From NCBI RefSeq assembly GCF_001718795.1, contig NZ_CP013435.1, positions 2,046,001-2,110,000 of the forward strand: a DNA stretch of 64,000 nt, in the 5' to 3' direction. Shown here piece after piece: positions 1-8,874 of the stretch. Each line of letters starts with the position of its first letter. Position 1 is the first letter of the stretch. The notes beneath the pieces are model-generated. The model worked only from the letters and a program-made list of their open reading frames with translations. It had not been told where the DNA came from and made no database searches. This stretch comes from Burkholderia latens. Lineage in GTDB: Bacteria; Pseudomonadota; Gammaproteobacteria; Burkholderiales; Burkholderiaceae. Both the position numbers and the translations under genes were made by a program.

Positions 1-270
1 GGCGAATCGCGCCGCGCGATCAAGACCGTGCTGACCAATAGCGACGGCCGCTGCGACGAACCGCTGCTCGAAGGCGCGGCACTCGCCGCCGGCGAATACG
101 AACTCGTGTTCCATGCCGGCGACTACTTCGCGTCGCTCGGCGTGAAGGTGCCGGAACCGCGCTTCGTCGACCGCGTCGTGCTGCGCTTCGGCATCGCGGA
201 CACTGCATCGCACTACCACGTGCCGCTGCTCGTGTCGCCGTGGTCGTACAGCACCTATCGCGGCAGCTGA
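1..270 (+). CDS. uraH: 5-hydroxyisourate hydrolase, 3' part (start outside window)
   Basis: The first 89 codons of the window are the C-terminal part of a transthyretin-like hydroxyisourate hydrolase, which converts 5-hydroxyisourate to OHCU after urate oxidation. The frame is open from base 1 and ends in YRGS, the family's C-terminal signature. Upstream, HYHVPLLVSP and a V-x-R-F-x-I strand match the transthyretin fold. The family is usually about 115-120 residues, so roughly 28 N-terminal residues lie outside the window. The next gene, 54 bp downstream, is the urate oxidase that makes its substrate, which supports the call. Confidence 0.93.
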   Translation, partial: GESRRAIKTVLTNSDGRCDEPLLEGAALAAGEYELVFHAGDYFASLGVKVPEPRFVDRVVLRFGIADTASHYHVPLLVSPWSYSTYRGS

Positions 271-324
271 CACACGCATCGGCGCCCCGCATCAAACACA
301 ACGAATTGAGTCTGGAGGAGTTTC

Positions 325-1518
325 ATGGAAGGCTTCATCACCGACTGGCTGAACCTCGCGCTGCGATGGCTGCACGTCATCGTCGCCATCGCGTGGATCG
401 GCGAGTCGTTCTATTTCGTCGCACTGGACAACAGCCTGAAACCGCCGACCGACGCGAACCAGCGCAAGCGCGGGGTGTTCGGCGAGCTGTGGCACGTGCA
501 CGGCGGCGGCTTCTACAACATGCAGAAGTACACGGTCGCCCCGCCGGAAATGCCCGAGGACCTGCACTGGTCGAAGTGGCCGTCGTACACGACGTGGCTG
601 TCGGGCTTCTCGCTGTTCTTCGTGCTGTACCTGCTCGCACCGAACACGTACCTGATCGACAAGAGCGTGCTCGACATGGGCCCCGTCGTCGCAGTCGCAT
701 CCGCACTCGGCTTCCTCGCGGCCGGCTGGATCGTCTACGACTCGCTGTGCCGGATCCTCGGCACCAACGATCGCGTGCTCGGCATCTGCGTCGGCGTCTA
801 CGTCGTGATCGCCGCTTACCTCGCCTGCCACATCTTCGCTGGCCGCGCGGCGTACCTGATCGTCGGCGCGATGCTCGCGACGATCATGTCGGCGAACGTG
901 TTCTTCGTGATCATCCCCGGCCAGCGCAAGATGGTCGACAAGATGCTCAAGGGCGAAGAGCCGAACCCGATCTACGGCAAGCGCGGCAAGCAGCGTTCGG
1001 TGCACAACACGTACTTCACGCTGCCGGTCGTGTTCGCGATGCTGTCGAACCACTATGCGATGACCTACACGAACAAGTTCAACTGGGTCGTGCTCGTGCT
1101 GATCATGCTGGCCGGCGCGCTGATCCGCCAGTTCTTCGTGATGCGTCACCGCGGTCAGCAGCTGTGGTACCTGCCGATCGGCGGCGTCGCGCTGCTGTCG
1201 GGCGCGCTGGTGTGGACGATGCCGAAGCCGGTCGCGCCGGAAGCGCAGGCGGCGAACGCACCGAAGGTCGCGATCAACGACATCATGCCGATCCTGCAGC
1301 AGCGCTGTGTCGAGTGTCACTCGGCGAAGCCGACGCTGATGGGCAGTGCGCCCGCCGGCGTGATGTTCGATACGCCCGACGAAGTATCGAAAAACGCGCA
1401 GCGAATCTACGAACAGGCCGTGCGCCTGAAGGCGATGCCGATCGGCAACGTCACGCGCATGACCGACGACGAGCGCGTGAAGCTCGCCGCGTGGTTCGAG
1501 GGTGGCGCGGCGAAGTAA
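325..1518 (+). CDS. puuD: Urate hydroxylase/oxidase PuuD, membrane cytochrome c type
   Basis: This 397-residue protein looks like the flavin-independent, membrane-bound urate oxidase that makes 5-hydroxyisourate and passes electrons to the respiratory chain. The first ~310 residues are hydrophobic with several predicted membrane segments and conserved histidines (for example RWLHVIV near residue 14). The last ~90 residues form a small cytochrome c domain with a CVECH haem-binding motif at residues 328-332 and possible distal methionine ligands near the end. A GGAGGAG ribosome binding site sits 5 bases before the ATG. It lies directly after uraH, the next enzyme in the pathway, and is closed by a strong terminator. 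Confidence 0.93.
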   Translation: MEGFITDWLNLALRWLHVIVAIAWIGESFYFVALDNSLKPPTDANQRKRGVFGELWHVHGGGFYNMQKYTVAPPEMPEDLHWSKWPSYTTWLSGFSLFFVLYLLAPNTYLIDKSVLDMGPVVAVASALGFLAAGWIVYDSLCRILGTNDRVLGICVGVYVVIAAYLACHIFAGRAAYLIVGAMLATIMSANVFFVIIPGQRKMVDKMLKGEEPNPIYGKRGKQRSVHNTYFTLPVVFAMLSNHYAMTYTNKFNWVVLVLIMLAGALIRQFFVMRHRGQQLWYLPIGGVALLSGALVWTMPKPVAPEAQAANAPKVAINDIMPILQQRCVECHSAKPTLMGSAPAGVMFDTPDEVSKNAQRIYEQAVRLKAMPIGNVTRMTDDERVKLAAWFEGGAAK

Positions 1519-1546
1519 GCGCTACGTTTGCACGTCGCCTGAACGA

Positions 1547-1577
1547 CAGGCCCGCTTCGGCGGGCCTGTTTTTTTTT
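1547..1577 (+). terminator. Rho-independent terminator after puuD
   Basis: CAGGCCCG and CGGGCCTG form an 8-bp stem with a CTTCGG loop, followed by nine T residues on the + strand. It ends the uraH-puuD unit 29 bp after the puuD stop and separates it from the converging lipoprotein gene. Confidence 0.9.
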
Positions 1578-1618
1578 ACGTGGTCGTGCCGCCCCGACGG
1601 CAACGTCGAGCCGCACGG

Positions 1619-2986
1619 TCAGCCCGCCGCATAGCGCGACGCGTAGCTTGCCTTGCGTGCAGCAAGCTGCGCGGCCCGCTCCGCCGGCGTGACATAACGC
1701 ATCGTCGCAGGCAGGACCGAGCGCAGGTTCGCCAGCTTCACGAGCGTCGCATGCGCGGACGGCGCCGCGCCGGTCGACGCCGCGGGCACACCCTGCCAGC
1801 GCAGGTTCAGAAAGCCTGCGTGGATGCCGACCGTATCCACCCAGTTGTAGACGCCCGGATCGGTCGGTGACACGACGAACGTGAACGTACCATCCGGATT
1901 CGCCACCGCCTGGCGATTGTTCAACGACTGCGTGTGATCGACGTAGTCGGTCGTGATCAGCCAGCGGCCGTATGCGGGTGCGATGAAGTACTTCGCGCCG
2001 CCAAGGTCGACCTGCACCACCAGCGCTTCGTCGTCGGCAATCCGGAATGCGCTGTAGGTGGCCGCCTGCGTCGACAGGCGTCCGGCGGAACCGCCGAGCG
2101 ACACGGGCGGAATTGTATTGACCGGCTGTGCGTTCGCGAGCGCGTTGTAGCCGGCGAACGTGCCGCCATTGGCGACTTGCGCGGCCAACCTGGCGATCAT
2201 GTCGTCCCTGGTCGGCGCCGCTGCCGTCGAAGCGCCTGACACGCGTTCGACGGACAGATCGTCGAATTGCTGCACGCCCCATTCACCAACGGTATCGCGA
2301 ATGAAAAACGACGACGCCGTCGTCGGCAACGTAACGTGATTGCCGGTGCCGTCCGCCGCGCCCGAATCGGCGGTGATGACGAAGCCGCCGTCCGCTTCGA
2401 CGCGCAGTTGATCGCCGCTCAGATTCGACAGCGTCGTGTGACGGCCATCCCACAGGCTGACGTTGCTGTCGACCGGTCCGTCGCGATGCACCCTGCCGCG
2501 AATCACGTAACGCAGCGCGGGGTCGACCGGAAAGCTCCGATAAATCGTGTCCGGATTGTCGAACGTCGTGCGCGAGCCGGGTACGTCGATGCCGAACCAC
2601 TTGTGCGGCGCGGCAAGCCCCGAGATCATCTTCGGTGCATTCGGGTCCTGGTTCGTGATCGCAAGTGCGCTCGACATCGCCGATTCATCGACAGCCGTCT
2701 GCAGATAGGCGAGCGACTCGTCCGGTACGCCGCCGACCGCCTGGGCGGCGGCCAGCCATTGCGCCTTCAGCGTCGCCTTCGCCTGCACGACCGCAGGCGC
2801 GTTCACCAGCTCGAGCGCGAGCTTTTCTGCGGCAATCTGGTCGGGTGTCGCGAGCGGATTCGCGCTGCGCGCTGCGTTCGTGCCTGTCGCGGCGAAGACG
2901 TCGCCGTCGCTGCCGCCGCAGCCGGCGAGCGTCAGCACGGCCGCCGCCATTGCAGCGGCCGCGACGATCGGGATTCTTCCGTTCAT
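1619..2986 (-). CDS. Predicted lipoprotein, possibly DUF1214-like; function unknown
   Basis: The 455-residue product begins with a lipoprotein signal: a hydrophobic stretch ending LTLAGC, with the lipidated cysteine at about residue 23. The start chosen is the ATG directly before this signal; an in-frame extension of 42 residues upstream looks non-coding. The mature part contains FDNPDTIYR and a C-terminal segment DGTFTFVVSPTDPGVYNW, which resemble the DUF1254/DUF1214 family, but this is a weak memory-based match. No catalytic motif is evident. It lies between puuD and the allA operon on the same strand as allA, separated from allA by a terminator, so co-function with urate breakdown is only positional. 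Confidence 0.72.
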   Translation of the reverse strand: MNGRIPIVAAAAMAAAVLTLAGCGGSDGDVFAATGTNAARSANPLATPDQIAAEKLALELVNAPAVVQAKATLKAQWLAAAQAVGGVPDESLAYLQTAVDESAMSSALAITNQDPNAPKMISGLAAPHKWFGIDVPGSRTTFDNPDTIYRSFPVDPALRYVIRGRVHRDGPVDSNVSLWDGRHTTLSNLSGDQLRVEADGGFVITADSGAADGTGNHVTLPTTASSFFIRDTVGEWGVQQFDDLSVERVSGASTAAAPTRDDMIARLAAQVANGGTFAGYNALANAQPVNTIPPVSLGGSAGRLSTQAATYSAFRIADDEALVVQVDLGGAKYFIAPAYGRWLITTDYVDHTQSLNNRQAVANPDGTFTFVVSPTDPGVYNWVDTVGIHAGFLNLRWQGVPAASTGAAPSAHATLVKLANLRSVLPATMRYVTPAERAAQLAARKASYASRYAAG

Positions 2987-3125
2987 GTCGGGATGTTCGT
3001 GGGGCGAGGACGACGTTGGAGGATCCGGAACACATCGGCTCGACGGGCCGACAAAGCGCTCAAGATACCGGTCCCGGCCTTCGCGGCGAACCAACGATAC
3101 GGAATATGCCAAGTCTCGGCGCGCG

Positions 3126-3164
3126 GCCCCAAAACGAACAAAGCCCGCGCATCATGCGCGGGCT
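3126..3164 (-). terminator. Terminator after the puuE-uraD-alc-allA operon
   Basis: AGCCCGCGCA (3142-3151) pairs with TGCGCGGGCT (3155-3164) around a 3-base loop. Read on the minus strand it is followed by TTTGTTCGTTTT. It lies 24 bp after the allA stop, before the lipoprotein gene. Confidence 0.75.
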
Positions 3165-3187
3165 CGCCGGACAACGCAGGTTCAAAC

Positions 3188-3700
3188 TCAGGCCGTCACT
3201 GCATCGAGCGCGTCCTCGGTGAGCCACAGCGATTCAGGCAGGTCCTGCTCGTTCAGGTTCAACCCGTCGCCGCCGCGATCGACGACGATGAAGTCGCTGA
3301 CGCCGCCCAGCGCGATCAACGGGTGATGCCACACGCCCTTCGCGTAGTTGACGCCCTGCCACCCGCTCGTCACGAACGCGCGAATCTTCGAAGGATCGAG
3401 ATCGCCGGCGGGCGCGACGACGACCAGATACGGCTGGTCGTTCAGCGGCACGAACGCCTGGCTGCCAAGCGGATGGCGCTCGAGCATCTTCACTTCGAAC
3501 GGCAGCGTGCGCGGCTGGCCGCGGAACAGGTTGATGAGCGTGCGGCCGTTTTCATCCGCCACGTCGACGTTCGCGAGATCGTGAAAGCGGGTCGTCGTGC
3601 CGAGATTGATCGGAATCTGCTTCGCGCCTTCGGTCTCGATCACGTCGCCGAACGGTGCGAATGCTGCTTTGGTCAGCGGTTCGATTGCAAGCGTCTTCAT
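3188..3700 (-). CDS. allA: Ureidoglycolate lyase
   Basis: A 170-residue protein of normal length for AllA, which splits ureidoglycolate into glyoxylate and urea, the last step of allantoin breakdown. The conserved GVWHHPL segment (residues 122-128) and the [15 protein letters not shown] strand (about 83-97) of the cupin-like fold are present. The start ATG overlaps the alc stop codon as ATGA, so the two are translationally coupled. It is the last gene of the puuE-uraD-alc-allA operon. Confidence 0.94.
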   Translation of the reverse strand: MKTLAIEPLTKAAFAPFGDVIETEGAKQIPINLGTTTRFHDLANVDVADENGRTLINLFRGQPRTLPFEVKMLERHPLGSQAFVPLNDQPYLVVVAPAGDLDPSKIRAFVTSGWQGVNYAKGVWHHPLIALGGVSDFIVVDRGGDGLNLNEQDLPESLWLTEDALDAVTA

Positions 3701-4710
3701 TTGTCCAGCGTCCCCCACAGACGCAAGCGCGACACGCCGCCGTCCGGAATGATGTTCAGGCGCACGTGGGTCACCGGGCCCAGCGATGCGATGTCCTGTT
3801 CGAAGTAATGCTGCTTGTCCATCTGGAGCTTCTGCTCGCCGAGCAGCACCGGCCAGAACATCGATTGCGTAATCAGCGAGGTGTCGGTGCCGCCGGACAC
3901 ATACGCCGCCTGGATCGAGCAGCGGTCCGGATAGTTGCCCTTGAAGAACGCGGTATCGACTTCGATCTTGCGGATCACGCCCGGCTGCGCGAGCGCGATG
4001 ATCGCCCAGTCGTTGCCCGGTTCGCGGCGGCGGCGCGTTTCCCAGCCGTCGCCCATGTTCACGCCGCGGCCGGGCAGCAGCAGGTTCGACGCGACGCCGA
4101 AGTGCTGGTTGTTCGCGGCCACCACGTAGCCGCCGTTTTCCATCGCTGCGAGGTCGAACAGCTCGGTCGCGCTCGCGCCCGCCCAGTCGAGTTGCGGCTG
4201 ACCGTACACGCGCAGGCGCGCGATGCCGCCGTCCGGGTAGATGTTCACGCGCAGATGCGTGAACGCACGTGCGTCGCTTGCCGCGACGTAGTGATGGCTG
4301 TTGCCCTGCAGCGTCGTCGACGGCACGATCTCGACCCACTCGGTCGCGTGCGTCGGCGCGCCGTCGGCCACGAAAGCGGCCTCGACCGATGCGGCCGGGG
4401 GGAAGTTGCCGGTGAAATGGCTCGTGTCGATGTCGAAACCCTTGATCACGCCCGGCCGCGCGAGCTTGACGATGCACCAGTCGTAGCCCGTCGTCCGCTT
4501 GCGGCGCGTCTCCCAGCCGTCCATCCACTTGCCATGGTCGTCGTACTTGCCCGGGATGAACACCGCCGGCTCCGGGTTCAGCATCCGCTCCTTCGGCGCG
4601 AAGAAGTCGTCGCTCGCCTCGAGCGCCTGCGCGCCGAGACGCGGGTCGGCAAGGTTCACGTAGCGCCGCGTGAAATCGGGGGCATCGGGATCGAGAAGCG
4701 GAACAGCCAT
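3697..4710 (-). CDS. alc: Allantoicase
   Basis: This 337-residue enzyme hydrolyses allantoate to ureidoglycolate and urea. It shows the internal duplication typical of allantoicases: DGWETRR occurs at residues 64-70 and again at 221-227, and each half ends in a similar RLR-Y/L-W/G strand (RLRVYG near 166, RLRLWG near the C-terminus). The stop overlaps the allA start by four bases, and uraD ends 62 bp upstream. Neighbouring genes supply the enzymes before and after it in the pathway. Confidence 0.95.
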   Translation of the reverse strand: MAVPLLDPDAPDFTRRYVNLADPRLGAQALEASDDFFAPKERMLNPEPAVFIPGKYDDHGKWMDGWETRRKRTTGYDWCIVKLARPGVIKGFDIDTSHFTGNFPPAASVEAAFVADGAPTHATEWVEIVPSTTLQGNSHHYVAASDARAFTHLRVNIYPDGGIARLRVYGQPQLDWAGASATELFDLAAMENGGYVVAANNQHFGVASNLLLPGRGVNMGDGWETRRRREPGNDWAIIALAQPGVIRKIEVDTAFFKGNYPDRCSIQAAYVSGGTDTSLITQSMFWPVLLGEQKLQMDKQHYFEQDIASLGPVTHVRLNIIPDGGVSRLRLWGTLDK

Positions 4711-4772
4711 GATGTTTCCTTGTTTCAGTGATGCGATCGGGCCGCTGCGACGCAGCAGCCCGCGTTACGGTG

Positions 4773-5294
4773 TCACGCGTCGATCAGGTCGTCGAGGCGA
4801 AAGCGTGCGATCCGGTAGATCTGGTCGAGGCTGGCGCGTAATTCCTCGTCGCGCGAATGATTCACGCGCGACTCGAAGTTCGCGATGATGCCGTGGCGGT
4901 CGTAGCCGCGCACCGCGAGGATGAACGGGAAACCGAATTTCTCGCGATACGTGCGGTTCAGCGTCAACAGCTTGTCGAACTCTTCCTGCGTGCACTGGTC
5001 GAGGCCCGCGCCGCTCTGCTCGCGCGTCGACTCGGCCGTCAGCTCGCCGCGCACCGCGGCCTTGCCGGCCAGTTCCGGGTGGGCGTTGATCAGCGCGAGC
5101 TGGCGCGCGTCGCCTGCGGTTTCGACCGCGTCCGACATCGTCCGGTGCAGCGCGTCGATGCTCGCGAACGGCCGCTTGCCCGCCGCAACCTCGGCCACCC
5201 ACGGCGAATGTTCGAAGATCCCGGACAGCGCCGCGACGAATGCGCCCGGCGCCATCGTGTTCAGTTGCTCCAACGTGTAACGCATCGCCTTCAT
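4773..5294 (-). CDS. uraD: OHCU decarboxylase (2-oxo-4-hydroxy-4-carboxy-5-ureidoimidazoline)
   Basis: A 173-residue protein that decarboxylates OHCU to S-allantoin, following PuuD and UraH. The INAHPEL motif holds the likely catalytic histidine (H72), and [12 protein letters not shown] (about 89-100) matches the family's conserved S-x-EQ-x-GL region. The chosen ATG overlaps the puuE stop codon (ATGA), which favours it over an in-frame codon 84 bases further upstream; a second ATG three codons in is possible. Confidence 0.93.
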   Translation of the reverse strand: MKAMRYTLEQLNTMAPGAFVAALSGIFEHSPWVAEVAAGKRPFASIDALHRTMSDAVETAGDARQLALINAHPELAGKAAVRGELTAESTREQSGAGLDQCTQEEFDKLLTLNRTYREKFGFPFILAVRGYDRHGIIANFESRVNHSRDEELRASLDQIYRIARFRLDDLIDA

Positions 5295-6244
5295 GCTTTC
5301 CCTTCGTTTCGATGATTGGGCTGATACGGATGATGTTCGCGCCAGTGACGCGCGATATCGACACGGCGCGTCACCCATACGCGATCGTGCTTCTCGATGT
5401 GATCGAGGAAACGCTGCAGCCCGCGGAAACGCCCAGGCCGGCCCAGCAGCCGGCAGTGCATGCCGATCGACAGCATCTTCGGCGCATCGTCGCCCTCCGC
5501 GTACAGCACGTCGAACGCGTCGCGCAGATACTGGAAGAAGTGATCGCCCGTGTTGAAGCCCTGCGGCGTCGCGAAGCGCATGTCGTTCGTGTCGAGCGTG
5601 TACGGCACGATCAGCTGCGGCGTCGTACCGCCGCCCGACACTTCGACGTCCATCCAGAACGGCAGATCGTCGCCGTAGTTGTCGGAGTCGTACAGGAAGC
5701 CGCCGTATTCGGCGACGAGACGATGCGTGTTAGGGCTGTCGCGGCCGGTGTACCAGCCGAGCGGACGCTCGCCCGTCACGCGCTCGATCGCTTCCATCCC
5801 GAGTCGCATGTGCTCGGCCTCGAGCTCGGGCGTCATGCTCTGGTAGTGAATCCAGCGCCAGCCGTGGCACGCGATCTCGTGACCGAGTTCGACGAACGCA
5901 CGCGCAAGCTCCGGATGACGTTCGATCGCCATGCCGACACCGAACACCGTCAGCGGCAGCCCGCGCTTCTCGAATTCGCGCAGGATGCGCCACACGCCCG
6001 CACGCGACCCGTACTCGTAGATCGATTCCATGCTCATGTGGCGGTCTGGATACGCGGCCGCGCCGACGATTTCGGACAGGAACTGTTCGGAGCCCGGATC
6101 GCCGTGCAGCACGCAGTTCTCGCCGCCCTCCTCGTAATTCAGCACGAATTGCACGGCAACACGGGCGCGCCCGGGCCAGTTCGCCTGCACGGGATGGCGG
6201 CCGTAGCCGATCAGGTCGCGAGGATAGTTGGGATCGAGTGACAT
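5291..6244 (-). CDS. puuE: Allantoinase, polysaccharide-deacetylase type
   Basis: A 317-residue cyclic amidase of the NodB/polysaccharide-deacetylase fold that opens allantoin to allantoate. The N-terminal MSLDPNYPRDLIGYGRHP segment and the internal EIACHGWRWIHY and YTGRDSPNTHR segments are characteristic of PuuE rather than of chitin deacetylases. The start is placed at MSLDPN; a frame 15 codons longer exists but lacks family-like sequence. It is the first gene of the operon puuE-uraD-alc-allA, with stop/start overlaps at two of the three junctions. Confidence 0.94.
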   Translation of the reverse strand: MSLDPNYPRDLIGYGRHPVQANWPGRARVAVQFVLNYEEGGENCVLHGDPGSEQFLSEIVGAAAYPDRHMSMESIYEYGSRAGVWRILREFEKRGLPLTVFGVGMAIERHPELARAFVELGHEIACHGWRWIHYQSMTPELEAEHMRLGMEAIERVTGERPLGWYTGRDSPNTHRLVAEYGGFLYDSDNYGDDLPFWMDVEVSGGGTTPQLIVPYTLDTNDMRFATPQGFNTGDHFFQYLRDAFDVLYAEGDDAPKMLSIGMHCRLLGRPGRFRGLQRFLDHIEKHDRVWVTRRVDIARHWREHHPYQPNHRNEGKA

Positions 6245-6394
6245 GGGTTCGAAATGCGGCGAAAGCGCGCTGAAATAATGGGTTCGCATCGGCCGGCGCA
6301 GGCGCCGGAGGCCGGCCGCGCGGGCCGATGCGATGACGGCCCAGTGTAGCGAAAAGGTTCATACGCGCCCATACAGCCGCGCAGATAGTGCGTG

Positions 6395-7231
6395 TCAGAC
6401 GGAGTGTATGTGCGGCTGCGGCAAATCCGGCCCGGGTTCCCCCGCGCCGTTGCCGTTGCGCGCGGCGGCGTCCGGCGGCACGGCTGCCGACGCGTCGTCC
6501 GGCGGGCTGAAGCGTGCGAATTCGCCGTCATAGCGCTTCGGCAGCGGCCGCGCATAATCGCCGCGCTTCGCGGTCGCGAGGCGCAGCGACACGAGCGCCT
6601 CGGCCCATTTCACGGCTGCCGTGACGCCCTCGACCACCGGCGCGCCGATCTGCTGCTCGATCTCGTGCGCGAATTCGGCCATCCCCGCGCAGCCGAGCAC
6701 GATCGCGTCGGCGCCGTCCTCGTCGAGCGCGCGCCGGCATTCGTCGACGATGATCCGCCGTGCGGCCGAACCTGGCCGGTCGAGCTCGAGCACCGCGACG
6801 TCGGTCGCGCGTACGTTGCGGCAGAACCGCTTCATCCCGTAGCGTTCGGCGAGATGCCACGCCATCCCGCAGGTGCGCGCAAGCGTCGTGACGACCGAGA
6901 AGCCCGGCGCGAGCACGCTCGCCGCGTGCATCGCCGCCTCCGCGATCCCGATCACGGGCCCGCGGGCGACCTCGCGCGCCGCGTACAGTCCGGGATCGCC
7001 GAAACACGCAATCACGTACGCATCGAAGCCGTCACGCTCGCCCTGCGCGATCTCGGCGAGCAGCCCGGGCGTCGCGAGCGCCTCGTCGTAATAGCCTTCG
7101 ATCGACGGCGGCCCCATCGGCGGGCTCACCGCGACGATCGCCGTGCCCGCGGCCGCGACCTCGCGCGCGCAGCGGCCCATCGCATCGGTCATCCGCTGCG
7201 TCGTATTCGGATTGATCAGCTTGATCTTCAT
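6395..7231 (-). CDS. Asp/Glu/hydantoin racemase family protein, probable allantoin racemase
   Basis: A 278-residue member of the Asp/Glu/hydantoin racemase family. It begins IKLINPNTT, as hydantoin and allantoin racemases do, and has the two catalytic cysteines of the cofactor-independent racemases: C76 in IACFGDPG and C181 in VLGCAGM. Its place beside allantoinase genes and an NCS1 permease suggests it interconverts allantoin enantiomers (HpxA-like), but hydantoin racemase is possible. About 30 C-terminal residues rich in Gly, Pro and His extend past the usual family end. The permease gene ends only 10 bp upstream, so the two are probably co-transcribed. Confidence 0.85.
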   Translation of the reverse strand: MKIKLINPNTTQRMTDAMGRCAREVAAAGTAIVAVSPPMGPPSIEGYYDEALATPGLLAEIAQGERDGFDAYVIACFGDPGLYAAREVARGPVIGIAEAAMHAASVLAPGFSVVTTLARTCGMAWHLAERYGMKRFCRNVRATDVAVLELDRPGSAARRIIVDECRRALDEDGADAIVLGCAGMAEFAHEIEQQIGAPVVEGVTAAVKWAEALVSLRLATAKRGDYARPLPKRYDGEFARFSPPDDASAAVPPDAAARNGNGAGEPGPDLPQPHIHSV

Positions 7232-7241
7232 CGCGCGCTCC

Positions 7242-8726
7242 TCACGACTTCGTGCTAACGAGCAGCCGGTAGAACGCGAAACCGAGCGCCGCGCCGATGA
7301 ACCACGAGAAGTTCGCGAGCGCCTCCCAGCCCGGCATCATCACGCAGATCACGGCAATCACCGCGGCCGGCAACAGCGCGGCGAGCGCGCGGCGGTTCAC
7401 GCCGCCCGTGTACCAGTAGCTGCCGCTCTCCGACATCGTGTACAGGTCGTCGCGCACGAGGCGGCCCCGCTTCACGAGATAGAAGTCGGCGATCAGCACG
7501 CCGTACAGCGGGCCGATGAACGCGCCGAGCACGTCGAGCGTGTAGTGGATCACCGCCGGATTGTTGAACAGGTTCCACGGCGTGATGAAGATCGACGCGA
7601 CGGCCGCGAGCATGCCGCCCGCGCGCCAGCTGATCAGCCGCGGTGCGACGTTCGAGAAATCGAACGCGGGCGACACGAAGTTCGCGACGATGTTGATGCC
7701 GATCGTCGCGATCGTGAAGGTCAGCGCGCCGAGGATCACGGCGGTCGGATGGTCGATGCGGCCGACCGTCGCGACGGGATCGGTGATCAGTTCTCCGAAT
7801 ACCGGCAGCGTCGCGGCCGTGGTGATCACCGTGACGAGCGAGAACGCGAGGAAGTTGACCGGCAGCCCCCAGAAATTGCCGCGCTTCACGTCGCCGAACG
7901 TGCGGCAGTAGCGCGAGAAGTCGCCGAAATTCAGCATCGGCCCCGAGAAATACGACACGACGAGCGATACGGCCGTGATCATCACCGGAATCACTTCCGC
8001 ACCGTGATATTTGACGCCGCCGAGGTTGATCCCGATGTTGCGCCAGCCCGCACGCCACACCATGTAGCCCGCCAGAATGAACATCACGACGTAGACCGCC
8101 GGCCCGGCGAAGTCGATGAACTTCTTGATCGTCTCCATCCCGTTCCAGAACACGAATGCCTGCAGCACCCACAGCAGCATGAAGCCGGCCCACCCGAGCG
8201 CCGACAACCCGAGAAAGCCGTAGCGATGGACGTCCGCGTAAGGCATCCATTGCGGAAAGAACTTCAGCACGACGATCACGAGCGCGCTGGACGCGAGATA
8301 GGTCTGGATGCCGTACCACGCGATCGCGATCAACCCGCGGATCACGGCCGGCACGTTCGCGCCGAGCACGCCGAAGGTTGCGCGGCATGCGACCGGATAA
8401 GGCACGCCGATCTGCTGGCTCGGCCGCGCGATCAGGTTGCACAGGCGGTTCACGATCGTGATGCCGACGATCAGCGCGATCAACACCTGCCAGCTTGTCA
8501 GACCGAGTGCGAACAGGCTGCCCGCGAACACGTACCCGCCGACGCTGTGCACGTCCGACATCCAGAACGCGAAGATGTTGTATGCCCCCCATGTCTGATT
8601 CTTCAGGGGTGCCAAATCTTCGTTGTACAGACGTGGACTGTAACCGTCCGGCAACGCGGGGCCGCCGCCCTCGCCGCCTTCTTCCGCCGGATACGCGCTG
8701 TCGTGCGCCACACTGAACTGAGCCAT
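7242..8726 (-). CDS. NCS1 family permease, probable allantoin/hydantoin/nucleobase uptake
   Basis: A 494-residue inner-membrane protein with about twelve hydrophobic segments. After a ~40-residue cytoplasmic lead it has NQTWGAYNIFAFWMSDVHS, the signature of the nucleobase:cation symporter-1 family (PucI, Mhp1). The start is taken at MAQFSVAHDS, with a GGAG-type site just before it; a longer frame runs back into the intergenic DNA. It is followed 10 bp later by the racemase gene and preceded by the GntR regulator, so import of allantoin or a related hydantoin for the pathway is the likely role. The exact substrate cannot be read from sequence. Confidence 0.88.
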   Translation of the reverse strand: MAQFSVAHDSAYPAEEGGEGGGPALPDGYSPRLYNEDLAPLKNQTWGAYNIFAFWMSDVHSVGGYVFAGSLFALGLTSWQVLIALIVGITIVNRLCNLIARPSQQIGVPYPVACRATFGVLGANVPAVIRGLIAIAWYGIQTYLASSALVIVVLKFFPQWMPYADVHRYGFLGLSALGWAGFMLLWVLQAFVFWNGMETIKKFIDFAGPAVYVVMFILAGYMVWRAGWRNIGINLGGVKYHGAEVIPVMITAVSLVVSYFSGPMLNFGDFSRYCRTFGDVKRGNFWGLPVNFLAFSLVTVITTAATLPVFGELITDPVATVGRIDHPTAVILGALTFTIATIGINIVANFVSPAFDFSNVAPRLISWRAGGMLAAVASIFITPWNLFNNPAVIHYTLDVLGAFIGPLYGVLIADFYLVKRGRLVRDDLYTMSESGSYWYTGGVNRRALAALLPAAVIAVICVMMPGWEALANFSWFIGAALGFAFYRLLVSTKS

Positions 8727-8805
8727 GATTTCTCCTTGATGCGGCCGTGCGGCCGCTCCACCGTCATCGATATCGCTCCGGATCGTCGCCCGGAGTCGGA
8801 CTGGC

Positions 8806-8829
8806 GGCCGGCGGCGCAAACCGCCGGCC
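8806..8829. other. GC-rich inverted repeat between gntR and the permease gene
   Basis: GGCCGGCGG pairs perfectly with CCGCCGGCC around a 6-base CGCAAA loop. It lies in the 148-bp gap between gntR and the permease gene. No T-run follows on either strand, so it could be an attenuator or RNA-stabilising hairpin rather than a full terminator. Confidence 0.45.
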
Positions 8830-8874
8830 TGGATTGCTCTTGTCGTGTGGCGCGCGGCCGGTTCGCGTCGCCGC

